Of a DNA stretch of 64,000 nt, positions 39,302-47,197 are shown in pieces; position 1 is the stretch's first letter; each line of letters begins with the position of its first letter. Source of the DNA: Halopseudomonas laoshanensis (GTDB lineage: Bacteria; Pseudomonadota; Gammaproteobacteria; Pseudomonadales; Pseudomonadaceae); NCBI RefSeq assembly GCF_008365385.1, contig NZ_QOVF01000001.1, positions 310,001-374,000 on the forward strand. The letters are read 5' to 3'. The notes beneath the pieces were generated by a model. It did not search any database and was not told the origin of the DNA. It worked only from the letters and a program-made list of their open reading frames with translations. The position numbers and the translations under genes are program-made.

Positions 39302-40534
39302 ATGAGGCGACAGGATATAAAGCGCAGGCCCTTGTCTGACACGGTTCTCAGTAATCTTGAGCCAGAGCCAAAACTCTACCGCGAGCAGGACGGCAATAAT
39401 CTGTATTTCAAGGTCAAGCCTGATGGCAAGAAGGCCTGGGAGCTGCGTTACAAACGTGCCGACGGTAAATGGAGCTGGCTTGGCCTTGGCATTTATCCCA
39501 GCGTAAGCGGCAGCCGAGCTCGGGAGCTTGCGGAAAAATATCGAAAGCAGATATCTGACGGCCACGATCCTGTAGCGAAGAAAAACCAATTAAAAGCCGA
39601 TCTTAAGAACGTTGCTGAGTCGAGTTTTAAGATGCTCGCCCTGGACTGGTTCGAAGGGAGAAAGGATCGCTGGGGAGAAAGCTACCAAAAAAGAGTGATG
39701 GGAGCTTTTGAACTGCATGTGTTCCCGGTGATGGGTAAACGAGATTTCCGGGAAATAACACCGCTTGAATGGTTCCGTTTTTTTCAAAAAATGCAGAAGA
39801 AGGGCATCCTGGATCAGACAGAGAATGTGCGGCGGTCATGTAGAGGGGTCTACAATCTCGCCAAGGTGACCGGAAGGGTCACGAGCAATCCCGTCGACGG
39901 ACTTGAAGAAGAGCTTTACAAGCACACATCCGAAAACTATCCCCACGTGCCGCCAGCCGATCTGCCTGAATTGGTATACAAAATCAAAGAGATGTCTGAG
40001 GAGAGATTTAGCCCGGAGATCAGATATGGGCTGTCGATCTTAATGCAATTAGCTGTTCGGCCTACTGAATTGCGCGAAGCTCCTTGGTCGGAATTTGATT
40101 TAAAGAAGGCGCTTTGGGAAATTCCCGCAGAACGCAACAAGTCGGGCAGAGCGCTTCTGGTTCCCCTTTCAAAGGAGGTGATGGCTGATCTCCTAGAACT
40201 CAGGAAAATCAGTGGCGGCTATCAGCTTCTTTTCCCTGGTCGGCATGACCAGTCGAAACCATTGAGTAACATGGCTTTCAACATGGCCCTAAGACGGCTT
40301 GGATATGAAGGGCGTCAGGTAGGGCACGGTTTCAGACATGTCATGTCTACATGCCTTAATGAGAACGACTTTAACAAGCAGCATGTCGAAGCACAGCTGA
40401 ACCATTTTGAAAAAGGGGTGGCTGGTAATTACAACAAAGCTATATACATAAAGCAGCGTACAAAGATGATGCAGTGGTATTCGCAGCACCTGCATCAGCT
40501 AGCTGACGGTTATCGATTGACTTGTAATCAGTAG
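39302..40534 (+). CDS. P4-type tyrosine integrase
   Basis: A 410-residue site-specific recombinase. Residues 1-90 form the DUF4102-type arm-binding domain (NLYFKVKPDGKKAWELRYK). A core-binding domain follows, and the catalytic domain is at about 215-390: Arg in VRPTELREAPWSEFD, H-x2-R in GHGFRHVM, a later His in LNHFEKG and the nucleophile Tyr in the NYNKAIY region. It probably integrated the neighbouring accessory DNA at tRNA-Pro, 168 bp upstream. Unusually, its last five sense codons plus the stop are read from a tRNA-Thr fragment. GC is lower than in the upstream core genes. Confidence 0.9.
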   Translation: MRRQDIKRRPLSDTVLSNLEPEPKLYREQDGNNLYFKVKPDGKKAWELRYKRADGKWSWLGLGIYPSVSGSRARELAEKYRKQISDGHDPVAKKNQLKADLKNVAESSFKMLALDWFEGRKDRWGESYQKRVMGAFELHVFPVMGKRDFREITPLEWFRFFQKMQKKGILDQTENVRRSCRGVYNLAKVTGRVTSNPVDGLEEELYKHTSENYPHVPPADLPELVYKIKEMSEERFSPEIRYGLSILMQLAVRPTELREAPWSEFDLKKALWEIPAERNKSGRALLVPLSKEVMADLLELRKISGGYQLLFPGRHDQSKPLSNMAFNMALRRLGYEGRQVGHGFRHVMSTCLNENDFNKQHVEAQLNHFEKGVAGNYNKAIYIKQRTKMMQWYSQHLHQLADGYRLTCNQ

Positions 40535-40565
40535 TTCCCGAGTTCGACTCTTGGTGCCGGCACCA
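40518..40565 (+). pseudogene. 3' fragment of a tRNA-Thr(TGT) gene at the integrase 3' end
   Basis: From TGACTTGTAATCAGTAG to GTGCCGGCACCA the sequence reads as the anticodon loop (CTTGTAA, anticodon TGT), variable region, T arm (CCGAG-TTCGACT-CTTGG) and acceptor 3' strand with CCA of tRNA-Thr. The 5' half is missing. The integrase stop codon TAG lies inside it. It looks like the tRNA half of an att site, not a working tRNA. Confidence 0.7.
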
Positions 40566-40719
40566 GTAAAATCAAAGGCTTGCCTTGTATGGTAGGTCTT
40601 TTTTTTGCTCAAAAATTGGTTTGGGGTAGGAGTTTGACTGTAAGATTTTCAGGGTTAGATAATTTTGCTTACTACTTGCGCGCTCAAAATCTCTGCTTAT
40701 ATCCGAGGAAGCTGATGCC

Positions 40720-40878
40720 ATGATCCAACTGGATTTGAATACAAATGACGCAGAGGCGTTGCTTCGTCACGCAAAGAGCTTCGAGCCTGCCACCGGTGAT
40801 GCTCGGGAGGACAGCCGGCTTTCCGATGCACTTCGTGATTTGGCTGAAGCGATTGAGCAATCGTTGGGTGGGGGATAG
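40720..40878 (+). CDS. Small acidic protein, paralog of the one at 56,629
   Basis: A 52-residue ORF starting MIQLDLNTNDAEALLRHA and ending DALRDLAEAIEQSLGGG. GAGGAA lies about 9 bp before the ATG. It matches the protein at 56629-56790 at most positions (shared DLNTNDAEALLRHA, TGD-RED, DAL-DLAEAIE-SL), while the DNA differs at many third positions, which argues strongly that both are translated. Predicted mostly helical, no signal or metal motif. I do not recognise the family. Confidence 0.7.
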   Translation: MIQLDLNTNDAEALLRHAKSFEPATGDAREDSRLSDALRDLAEAIEQSLGGG

Positions 40879-41275
40879 TCGTCTGCTTCTTTTGCAATGT
40901 ATTAATTCTCTCGATCCGACCGCCTACGTCACTCACACGCTGCGGTAAACTTGGATGTCACAGAGCGAGGGGTTATAGGGCCGTGCAGCGCTAAAAGGCC
41001 ACACGACGCGGGAGATGCTCCCTCAGGTATCTAGAAAGCGGTCTGAACAGGAATTGCGACGGTTGAAGCTAGGCCGTCGCCATTTGGCAAGATAGCCGTC
41101 GGCTAAGGGCTGCTTCCGGCCAATACTGGCCATCAAGTGCTTACCACGGCAAGGGCGATTCAATTGGCCGGTTCCGACAGCCTTATAGCAGCAATCGGGA
41201 TCTCATTTGCTCGCATCGGCTTCTGGCGAGCCTACCCGACCGAGCACTTAAAAGCACTCTTGATTGAAGGGCAAT
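40879..41275. other. Gene-free stretch, 397 bp
   Basis: Between the small ORF and the end of the LysR gene. It contains GGCTGCTTCCGGCCAATACTGGCC-like dispersed repeat sequence near 41107-41130 and no convincing ORF. A 74-codon plus-strand frame at 41137 overlaps the LysR 3' end and has no family look. Confidence 0.4.
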
Positions 41276-42229
41276 TCAGTTCTGCCCATACGGAAGGGAA
41301 ACTGAATCCTCTGGCGAAGCAATCTGAGCGACGAGATAGTCGATTAGTACCCGGCACTTAGGCGAAAGGTATTTGTTCGGCTGGTAGAGTATCCAGGCCA
41401 TGCCAAAGTAGGAGGTCACGTAATGCCATTCTGGCAGAACCTGGACGATACGACTTTCGTTTAGCGCATCCTGGGCCATGAAAAGTGGCAAGCATCCGAT
41501 ACCCAAGTCTTCAAGAACCCCATCCAGCCGCGCCTCACTATGATTGGTCACAAAGCGCCCGGTCACCGTAACATTGACGCTATCGCTGGTCACCTTGTGA
41601 CGAAGCTGCCAGCGATTATCGCTTGGGATTTCTCCGAGATACAAACAGCTATGTCGAGCCAACTCACTGGGATGCTCCGGGACACCATTTGCGGCTAGGT
41701 ATTTCTCGGTTGCACAGAGTACATGGCTGACCTTTTTCAAAGGTCTTGCTGCCAAGCCAAGTGGTGGCATATCGGTGATCTTGATCATGAGATCCAGATC
41801 GTCACCGATCAGGTCCACAGGATTGTCCGTGAGCCTTAGCTGTACGTCGATATCCGGATACAATCTCAAAAAAGCGGGGATGTGAGGCCCCACCAGCTTT
41901 CTTCCGAACGCTTTTGGAACACTCAGCTTTACCAATCCCTGCGGTGTGCTGTTGAAACGAGTCGCTACCTCCATTACTGATTGGCAGGACTCAACCAGGT
42001 GACAGCACCTCACATAAGCCTCGACACCTGCCTCAGACAAGCGAAGCTTTCGTGTTGTGCGCTCGAGCAGCTTGACCGACAACGCCGCTTCCAAACTGGC
42101 CACCTGCCGGCTTACCGCTGAGGATGTGGTACCCAATCGTTCTGCAGCTGCTGAAAAGCTTCCACACTCCACTACCTTCACGAAAACAGCCATGTAGGGC
42201 ATCAGGCCCATATATTGATTCGTTCTCAT
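41276..42229 (-). CDS. LysR family transcriptional regulator
   Basis: About 317 residues. The N-terminal winged HTH (MAVFVKVVECGSFSAAAERLGTTSSAVSRQVASLEAAL) is followed by a LysR substrate-binding domain, with the IGCLPLFMA segment late. ATG 42229 or 42211 gives a LysR-typical N-terminus; a start at 42313 would leave only 20 bp to the divergent gene and lacks a ribosome-binding site. LysR regulators commonly control the gene they face, here the ArgG-like cassette, with the pathway compound or product as likely co-inducer. Confidence 0.88.
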   Translation of the reverse strand: MRTNQYMGLMPYMAVFVKVVECGSFSAAAERLGTTSSAVSRQVASLEAALSVKLLERTTRKLRLSEAGVEAYVRCCHLVESCQSVMEVATRFNSTPQGLVKLSVPKAFGRKLVGPHIPAFLRLYPDIDVQLRLTDNPVDLIGDDLDLMIKITDMPPLGLAARPLKKVSHVLCATEKYLAANGVPEHPSELARHSCLYLGEIPSDNRWQLRHKVTSDSVNVTVTGRFVTNHSEARLDGVLEDLGIGCLPLFMAQDALNESRIVQVLPEWHYVTSYFGMAWILYQPNKYLSPKCRVLIDYLVAQIASPEDSVSLPYGQN

Positions 42230-42333
42230 GGCGCAAAACTCTTGTGTAGGAAACCCGATTGTTCCTTCTTCGCTGCATCCTGACAATGCTTTCTCAGCAG
42301 CGATGGGCTGCATAACGAGCAGAGGGACGTAGC

Positions 42334-43557
42334 ATGGACCATTTCAAGGAAGTACGGAGTCTGGAAGATCTGGAGTATCTGACGGGAAGATGTGAACACG
42401 TTCTCACTTTATTCAGCGGTGGAGTCGATAGCAGCTACCTTCTTTACAAACTGGCGTCATGCTCCTTCAAGGTAACCGCCTTGGCCATTGATCTTGGCGA
42501 TGGGACCAACCTGGAGGATCTGCAGCAGATAGCCCAACATTTTGGGGCCGATTTGCGCGTTGTAGATGGGCGGCGGGCATTCGTTGACGATGCTGTGCTC
42601 CCGGCCATCCAAGCGGGCGCGCAATACATGGGCATTTACCCTATCAGCTCGTCGCTGTCGCGACCGATCATTGCGAAGCTCGCTGTTGACATGGCCGGAC
42701 GGCTTGGCTGCGACGCTATCCTGCACACCGCCAACCAATCTCAGAACAGCTTACGGCGGCTCAATGGCGCCTTAAGGCAACTCCGCTTCGCCGGATATAC
42801 CGGCTCCCCGTATGAGTATTCAGCTTTCAGCCGGGAAGAAAAGATTGCCGCTTTAAGTGCCGCCGGCTTGTACCGTTTTCAGGCCCGGGGGATTAGCGGG
42901 GATGCCAATCTTTGGGTCCGGGAATATGAATCAGGTTGCCTGGATAACCCAGAGAACTTCGTAGCGGCAGAGAGCATTTATAAATGGACGGCCGCGAACC
43001 AGGTCGCTGTTCACGATGAAGTGAAAATATCAATTTTGCAAGGCAGGCCGGTTGCTTTGAATGGGCTCGCCACACCTTTGATCGACATCATAGAGCAACT
43101 GAACCTTATCGCCGGCAGCTTCGGCATAGGTCGATATAGCGGTCTTGAACACCTGCAGGGAGGTGAGAAGGTTCTTGAGGTGCGGGAGGCGCCTGCAGCA
43201 ACGGTTCTGCTGGCAGCCTATCGGCACCTGGAGACAGCCACGCTGGATGCGGAGCTTATCCGTGAAAAGCTTTCAATCGAACAGCTATGGGTCCGAGAAG
43301 CGATCGAGGGTCGGTGGTTCGGAGATCTTCGCCGGGCAGCAAGCGGCTTCATCAGCGAAACCGCAAAACATGTGTCCGGAACGGTGAGCTTTCGTCTCCG
43401 GTCAGGAGCCGCGGACCTATCTTGTATTCGTGCAGAGCAGCCACTCTACCTTACGGATCGGGACCAGTGGGAAAAGGATGTGGCTCGCCAACGGGGATCG
43501 CGCGGCCTGTTTGATCTTCAACTCCCCGCCCCATCAATTTGCGTAGCGACCGCTTAG
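42334..43557 (+). CDS. Divergent argininosuccinate synthase-like ligase
   Basis: A 407-residue protein of the ArgG family. The N-terminal PP-loop ATP pyrophosphatase motif SGGVDSS is at 28-34. YPISSSLSRPIIAK aligns with the YALARPLIAK stretch of ArgG, and the C-terminal half (QGRPVALNG..., EGRWFGDLRRA...) aligns well with ArgG. The aspartate-binding loop, normally TGKGND, reads TANQSQNS at about 132-139, losing the Gly-Lys-Gly and the Asp. It may therefore join a different amine or amino acid to a ureido/carboxyl substrate by the same adenylation chemistry. It heads a three-gene unit with a 2OG dioxygenase and an exporter. GAGGGA precedes the ATG. Unlikely to be the housekeeping ArgG. Confidence 0.8.
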   Translation: MDHFKEVRSLEDLEYLTGRCEHVLTLFSGGVDSSYLLYKLASCSFKVTALAIDLGDGTNLEDLQQIAQHFGADLRVVDGRRAFVDDAVLPAIQAGAQYMGIYPISSSLSRPIIAKLAVDMAGRLGCDAILHTANQSQNSLRRLNGALRQLRFAGYTGSPYEYSAFSREEKIAALSAAGLYRFQARGISGDANLWVREYESGCLDNPENFVAAESIYKWTAANQVAVHDEVKISILQGRPVALNGLATPLIDIIEQLNLIAGSFGIGRYSGLEHLQGGEKVLEVREAPAATVLLAAYRHLETATLDAELIREKLSIEQLWVREAIEGRWFGDLRRAASGFISETAKHVSGTVSFRLRSGAADLSCIRAEQPLYLTDRDQWEKDVARQRGSRGLFDLQLPAPSICVATA

Positions 43558-43566
43558 GAAAACACC

Positions 43567-44328
43567 ATGGATACGGTTGAAATCGAGAAGTCCTCTATAA
43601 AGCTGGACTCGAAAGTAGCGCAAACCTGCGCTGCAGCACTCAAGGACAAAGGCTGGGTTTTCGTGCCTGGCCAACAGTGGAAAAACAGCTTCTCTCTTAG
43701 CCTTGAGCAGTGGTCTGGTTTCGCGGCGTATTGGAACAATCTGATGTTGGACAACCATATGGGGGATAACGGCAAGTACCGATATCGCCGCTATAGCTCG
43801 TTCCAGGTTACACCTAGTACGGGTCGAATTTTACTGAACCCACACGAGCCGTATATGCAGCCAAGATCGGTGAACCCCTTAAACGGCGATACCAAACGAT
43901 ACTATTCGCCTCTTGAGCAGGGGCTCGTCAATCATCCTTTCTTTGAGTCGCTGCTTCTGGGCCTTGGGCGGATCTACGATCAGGCATCGGGCGAAAACGA
44001 AGAATGGAACGTAAAGCTACACCCATACAGAATCCTCGCAGAGGAAAGCTCACCGGGTAAGCCGACACCGGAGGGCTTGCACCGCGACGGAGTGGATTTC
44101 ATTGCGATGATGTTGGTCGACCGGGTAGGGGTTGAGGGCGGGGTCACGACTATAACCGACAGCAACCGAACGTTTCTTTTCTCCAAGACGATGACTTCGC
44201 CAATGGACATCATTCTCGGGGACGATCACAGGGTCATGCATGAAGTGTCAGCGGTTAGCAGCCCTGACCTACCTGGCTATCGTGACGCTCTGGTTATCGC
44301 GTTTGCGCGAGCCATCGCAAATGAATAA
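43567..44328 (+). CDS. 2-oxoglutarate/Fe(II) dioxygenase, amino-acid hydroxylase type (PF10014-like)
   Basis: A 253-residue protein with an iron facial triad His172-x-Asp174 (GLHRDGVDF) and His225 (VMHEVSAV). Arg239 in GYRDALVIAF is positioned to bind 2-oxoglutarate. The pattern matches the 2OG-Fe dioxygenase family that includes free L-isoleucine 4-hydroxylase. It probably hydroxylates a free amino acid or the product of the adjacent ArgG-like ligase. It starts 9 bp after that gene and overlaps the exporter gene by 8 bp, so the three are one operon. Confidence 0.82.
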   Translation: MDTVEIEKSSIKLDSKVAQTCAAALKDKGWVFVPGQQWKNSFSLSLEQWSGFAAYWNNLMLDNHMGDNGKYRYRRYSSFQVTPSTGRILLNPHEPYMQPRSVNPLNGDTKRYYSPLEQGLVNHPFFESLLLGLGRIYDQASGENEEWNVKLHPYRILAEESSPGKPTPEGLHRDGVDFIAMMLVDRVGVEGGVTTITDSNRTFLFSKTMTSPMDIILGDDHRVMHEVSAVSSPDLPGYRDALVIAFARAIANE

Positions 44329-45247
44329 TCTGACCCGGTTATCAAAAATAGTGTTCGCTCGGCATGCGGAATTCATGTTGCTGGCAGTCGCCATTGTCTG
44401 GGGTACCAGCTACGGCGTAGCGAAGGGAGCTCTCGTCTTTTATCCGGTGCTCGGGTTTCTTGCGGTAAGGTTTCTGCTCACGTTTTTGCTGCTTTTACCC
44501 TCGCTCAAGGCCCAACGCCTAAGGGATCTTTTGCCGGGTATACCGCTGGGCCTGGTACTGCTCACGATATTTTTATGCGAAACCTTCGGAGTAGCTATCA
44601 CAACAGCCTCGAATGCTGCCTTCTTGATCAGTCTGTGCGTTGTCTTCACACCATTGGTTGAATGGTGGTTGTTCAGGGTACGCCCGCCTAGCAGCTCTCT
44701 CATTGCCGCAGGCATATCCTTAGCTGGAGCCCTACTGCTCACGCAGGCTGCAGATATCGAAATGAATCTGGGGGACTGTCTGATGATTGCTGCAGCAATA
44801 TGCAGGGCATTCATGGTGTGCCTGACCAAGAGATTCACTCAACACAGCGACGTGTCTGCTTTAGCGCTGACGGCAGTTCAGACCGGCGTAGTCGGGTTGG
44901 GGTGCCTGGTCGCCTTCGCATTGTCTCCGGGCCTGATGCCCGCAATGCCAACAGAGCCGTCGTTCTGGTTCGCAACGATCTACCTGGTGCTGTTCGGAAC
45001 GTTGTTCGCATTTTTTGCGCAAAACTATGCCGTGAAGCGCACAACGCCGACTCGCGCTTCCCTCTTGATGGGGTCTGAGCCGCTTTTTGGGGCCCTGTTT
45101 GCGGGGCTCTGGCTGAGCGAACAGTTGAGCGCTACAGCGTGGCTTGGAGGGATTATGATTGTGGCCGCTTCGGTCTGGGCAAGCTGGCCCCGCAATGAAA
45201 AAACAATACATTTAGAAGTGAAACGCAACAGCTTGGCTGAGCCATAA
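44321..45247 (+). CDS. EamA/DMT family transporter
   Basis: A 308-residue protein with ten predicted membrane helices in two EamA repeats (VWGTSYGVAKGAL in the first, SLLMGSEPLFGALFAGLWLSE in the second). Drug/metabolite transporters of this type often export amino acids and their analogues. As the last gene of the ArgG-like/dioxygenase operon it is a good candidate exporter of the pathway product. ATG 44321 overlaps the dioxygenase end; the open frame before it lies inside that gene. Confidence 0.85.
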   Translation: MNNLTRLSKIVFARHAEFMLLAVAIVWGTSYGVAKGALVFYPVLGFLAVRFLLTFLLLLPSLKAQRLRDLLPGIPLGLVLLTIFLCETFGVAITTASNAAFLISLCVVFTPLVEWWLFRVRPPSSSLIAAGISLAGALLLTQAADIEMNLGDCLMIAAAICRAFMVCLTKRFTQHSDVSALALTAVQTGVVGLGCLVAFALSPGLMPAMPTEPSFWFATIYLVLFGTLFAFFAQNYAVKRTTPTRASLLMGSEPLFGALFAGLWLSEQLSATAWLGGIMIVAASVWASWPRNEKTIHLEVKRNSLAEP

Positions 45248-45269
45248 AGGGCCTTGTTGCTGGGGCTTT

Positions 45270-45291
45270 CTACCCCGACATAAAGGGGTAG
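45270..45291 (+). terminator. Hairpin after the EamA gene
   Basis: CTACCCC-GACATAAA-GGGGTAG, a 7-bp perfect stem 22 bp past the stop. No T-run follows, so terminator function is uncertain. Confidence 0.4.
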
Positions 45292-45733
45292 ATACGCCCC
45301 GCTTCGGGCTGCATGAGTACTTATATTGGGTTATGGCATCAGAGCTTCTGCGGCGTGCGGATCGAATTGCCCGGCTTTGATAAACACACTTCTACGCCCC
45401 CTTCTGACCAAAGGCAGCTTGTTACGACGGGCTGATAACGGCCAGAAGCGGACGTTCAAGATATCTACGAAATCAGGGGCGATTCAGTTTTATGGAGGGT
45501 CACACAGCAATTTCGACTATTGAGACCATCAAAGCTCCAACCCCTAAGCTGGACTTGAGCCTCCATCATTATTTGCGGACCACAACTGTCAACCGTTCAT
45601 CAATAGCCGGCCCACGGCGGTATGTGTATTTCAGGATAAATTCATCAGATCGAATAGTATGCTCTGTGTTGTCCCAAAAAGTCTGCTGCACTTCGCTAGC
45701 TTTCCTAGGTGCGTACAATGAAGGATTGTGCGG
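45292..45733. other. Gene-free stretch, about 440 bp
   Basis: No supported gene between the exporter and the convergent minus-strand gene. It includes AACGGCCAGAAGCGGACGTTC (45439-45459), a sequence type that recurs at 47105-47132 and 54151-54174. Two short plus-strand frames here have no ribosome-binding site or family character. Confidence 0.45.
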
Positions 45734-47008
45734 TTAGAAGGTCTTCATTGGTTCGTCGATGGAGCGGATGCGAAAACAGTCGTCACAGAGCCTGATCGTC
45801 CCTGGTCCAGCCGCTGGGATACTCAAGAGGACATAATCGCGGACCGGTTCATCTGCACAGACAGTGCATACATCCAAACTTTCCGCTGTCCAAATGGCCG
45901 CTTCCGTCATAGCAGCCTGCTTCGGGTTCCATTCGCGCAAAGAAGCGAACCATTCCGGTGTGTGCGGACGGAGTAACGTGGGATGTTCGGGTTCGCGCCG
46001 CCCCCTACGCTCAAGCCAAGTAGTTGCCGTCCTAATACGCCGAGCATGTAGCTCCGTCAAAAGCTCGTACAACTCAATCTTCAGGGCAAAGTACTGACGA
46101 GGGTGCAACGAGTTAACGGTCACGTAGCCCGCGTGATTCTTTATAAAACGGTTTTGGTCCAACCTCTCGTCCGCTAGCAGCTCTTCGCAGTACCTCTGCT
46201 TGCTGTTCGACGAGCCATTGTAGCTCTCCATGACTCCAACGTCGTATTGCCAGGCATTTCTTTTAAACTCATCTTCCCACAGATCCAAATACTTCGAAGT
46301 TCGCAGAGCTTGCACTAAGTAAGCGTCTGCCTCCTGATGCTCCACAAGGTAGGCATCGATGTCATTGAGCGACTCTATCTCAGACGATAGCTTGCGGGCC
46401 TCACGAAGCAAGAGGTTGGTTGCGTCGCGCATAGCCTGGACGTTGTCAATATCCTCACGGCTGAAAGCCTCTTCTTCCGCACTGAGATACCTAAGCACAT
46501 TAGAGACTTCAAAAAGCGCCGAGCTCTTTAGCAACTCCCCGGGATGACAGAAGTCTGCATCCGATACTAGCTTCACTCCGGCTTGGCGATAGGCTTGGGC
46601 GACTAAACGTGAGCAGAACTGCCTCCGGCCGGACCCGAAACCAGCTAACACACTCTTGGCGGCACCGACTGATGTGTATCGAGTTCCAACCGCAGCCCTG
46701 GCGAACGATATGGCGGTGTCCAGTTGATCAGTGGTCAAATGCTTCACAGGCCGAAGCACATATCCAGCGCAGCCCGGTTCAAGAATAAGCCGCACGAGGT
46801 TGCGTGCGTGAACCCCGTCGCCGGTTGAATCGATCACACTCGACCTACCCACACAAATCATCGCGTGAGAGATATCCGCACCGATGACCTTACGAATCGT
46901 TTGGCTCATTGGGTCGGGCGTGGTTGTCAGTACTATATCGCCGAGCTGAATGAGTTCAGAGACGAAAACTCGAGGCCGCAGTTCCGATTCATTTATATCA
47001 GCTTCCAT
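45734..47008 (-). CDS. Papain-like (YiiX/NlpC-type) hydrolase with C-terminal Zn finger
   Basis: A 424-residue protein. The first 150 residues show the circularly permuted papain-fold layout of YiiX/C92-type enzymes: GDIVLTT near residue 23, the His of ISHAMICVG near 48, and the Cys of RRQFCSRLVAQAYRQAG near 135. A helical, charged middle part (170-330) follows, and the C-terminus has CTVC...LCDDC, a four-cysteine zinc site. It could be a peptidase or amidase. It lies 189 bp downstream of the STAND NTPase gene on the same strand and may be its partner or effector. GGAGA precedes the ATG. I do not know this domain combination as a named family. Confidence 0.62.
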   Translation of the reverse strand: MEADINESELRPRVFVSELIQLGDIVLTTTPDPMSQTIRKVIGADISHAMICVGRSSVIDSTGDGVHARNLVRLILEPGCAGYVLRPVKHLTTDQLDTAISFARAAVGTRYTSVGAAKSVLAGFGSGRRQFCSRLVAQAYRQAGVKLVSDADFCHPGELLKSSALFEVSNVLRYLSAEEEAFSREDIDNVQAMRDATNLLLREARKLSSEIESLNDIDAYLVEHQEADAYLVQALRTSKYLDLWEDEFKRNAWQYDVGVMESYNGSSNSKQRYCEELLADERLDQNRFIKNHAGYVTVNSLHPRQYFALKIELYELLTELHARRIRTATTWLERRGRREPEHPTLLRPHTPEWFASLREWNPKQAAMTEAAIWTAESLDVCTVCADEPVRDYVLLSIPAAGPGTIRLCDDCFRIRSIDEPMKTF

Positions 47009-47197
47009 AATGGTTACTTCTCCGCTTCGGCTTCAGAACGACGAGTTCGATTGTTATCTGCCCTAAACGCATGCCTTCGGCGGATAGCTAACATTACCCA
47101 GCGCCTGCTTTCGGCCAGAAGTAAACGCTCGGAGATATGAATAAACTAGAAACTATCTAGGCTCTTCTTGCACATAAATCTTGGCCCTTTATATAAA

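Noticed and set aside
40518-40565. Working tRNA-Thr gene
   Set aside because: The D arm, the 5' acceptor strand and most of the 5' anticodon stem are missing, so it cannot fold as a tRNA.
41137-41361. 74-codon plus-strand frame overlapping the LysR 3' end
   Set aside because: No ribosome-binding site, overlaps a real gene by 86 bp and has no conserved pattern.
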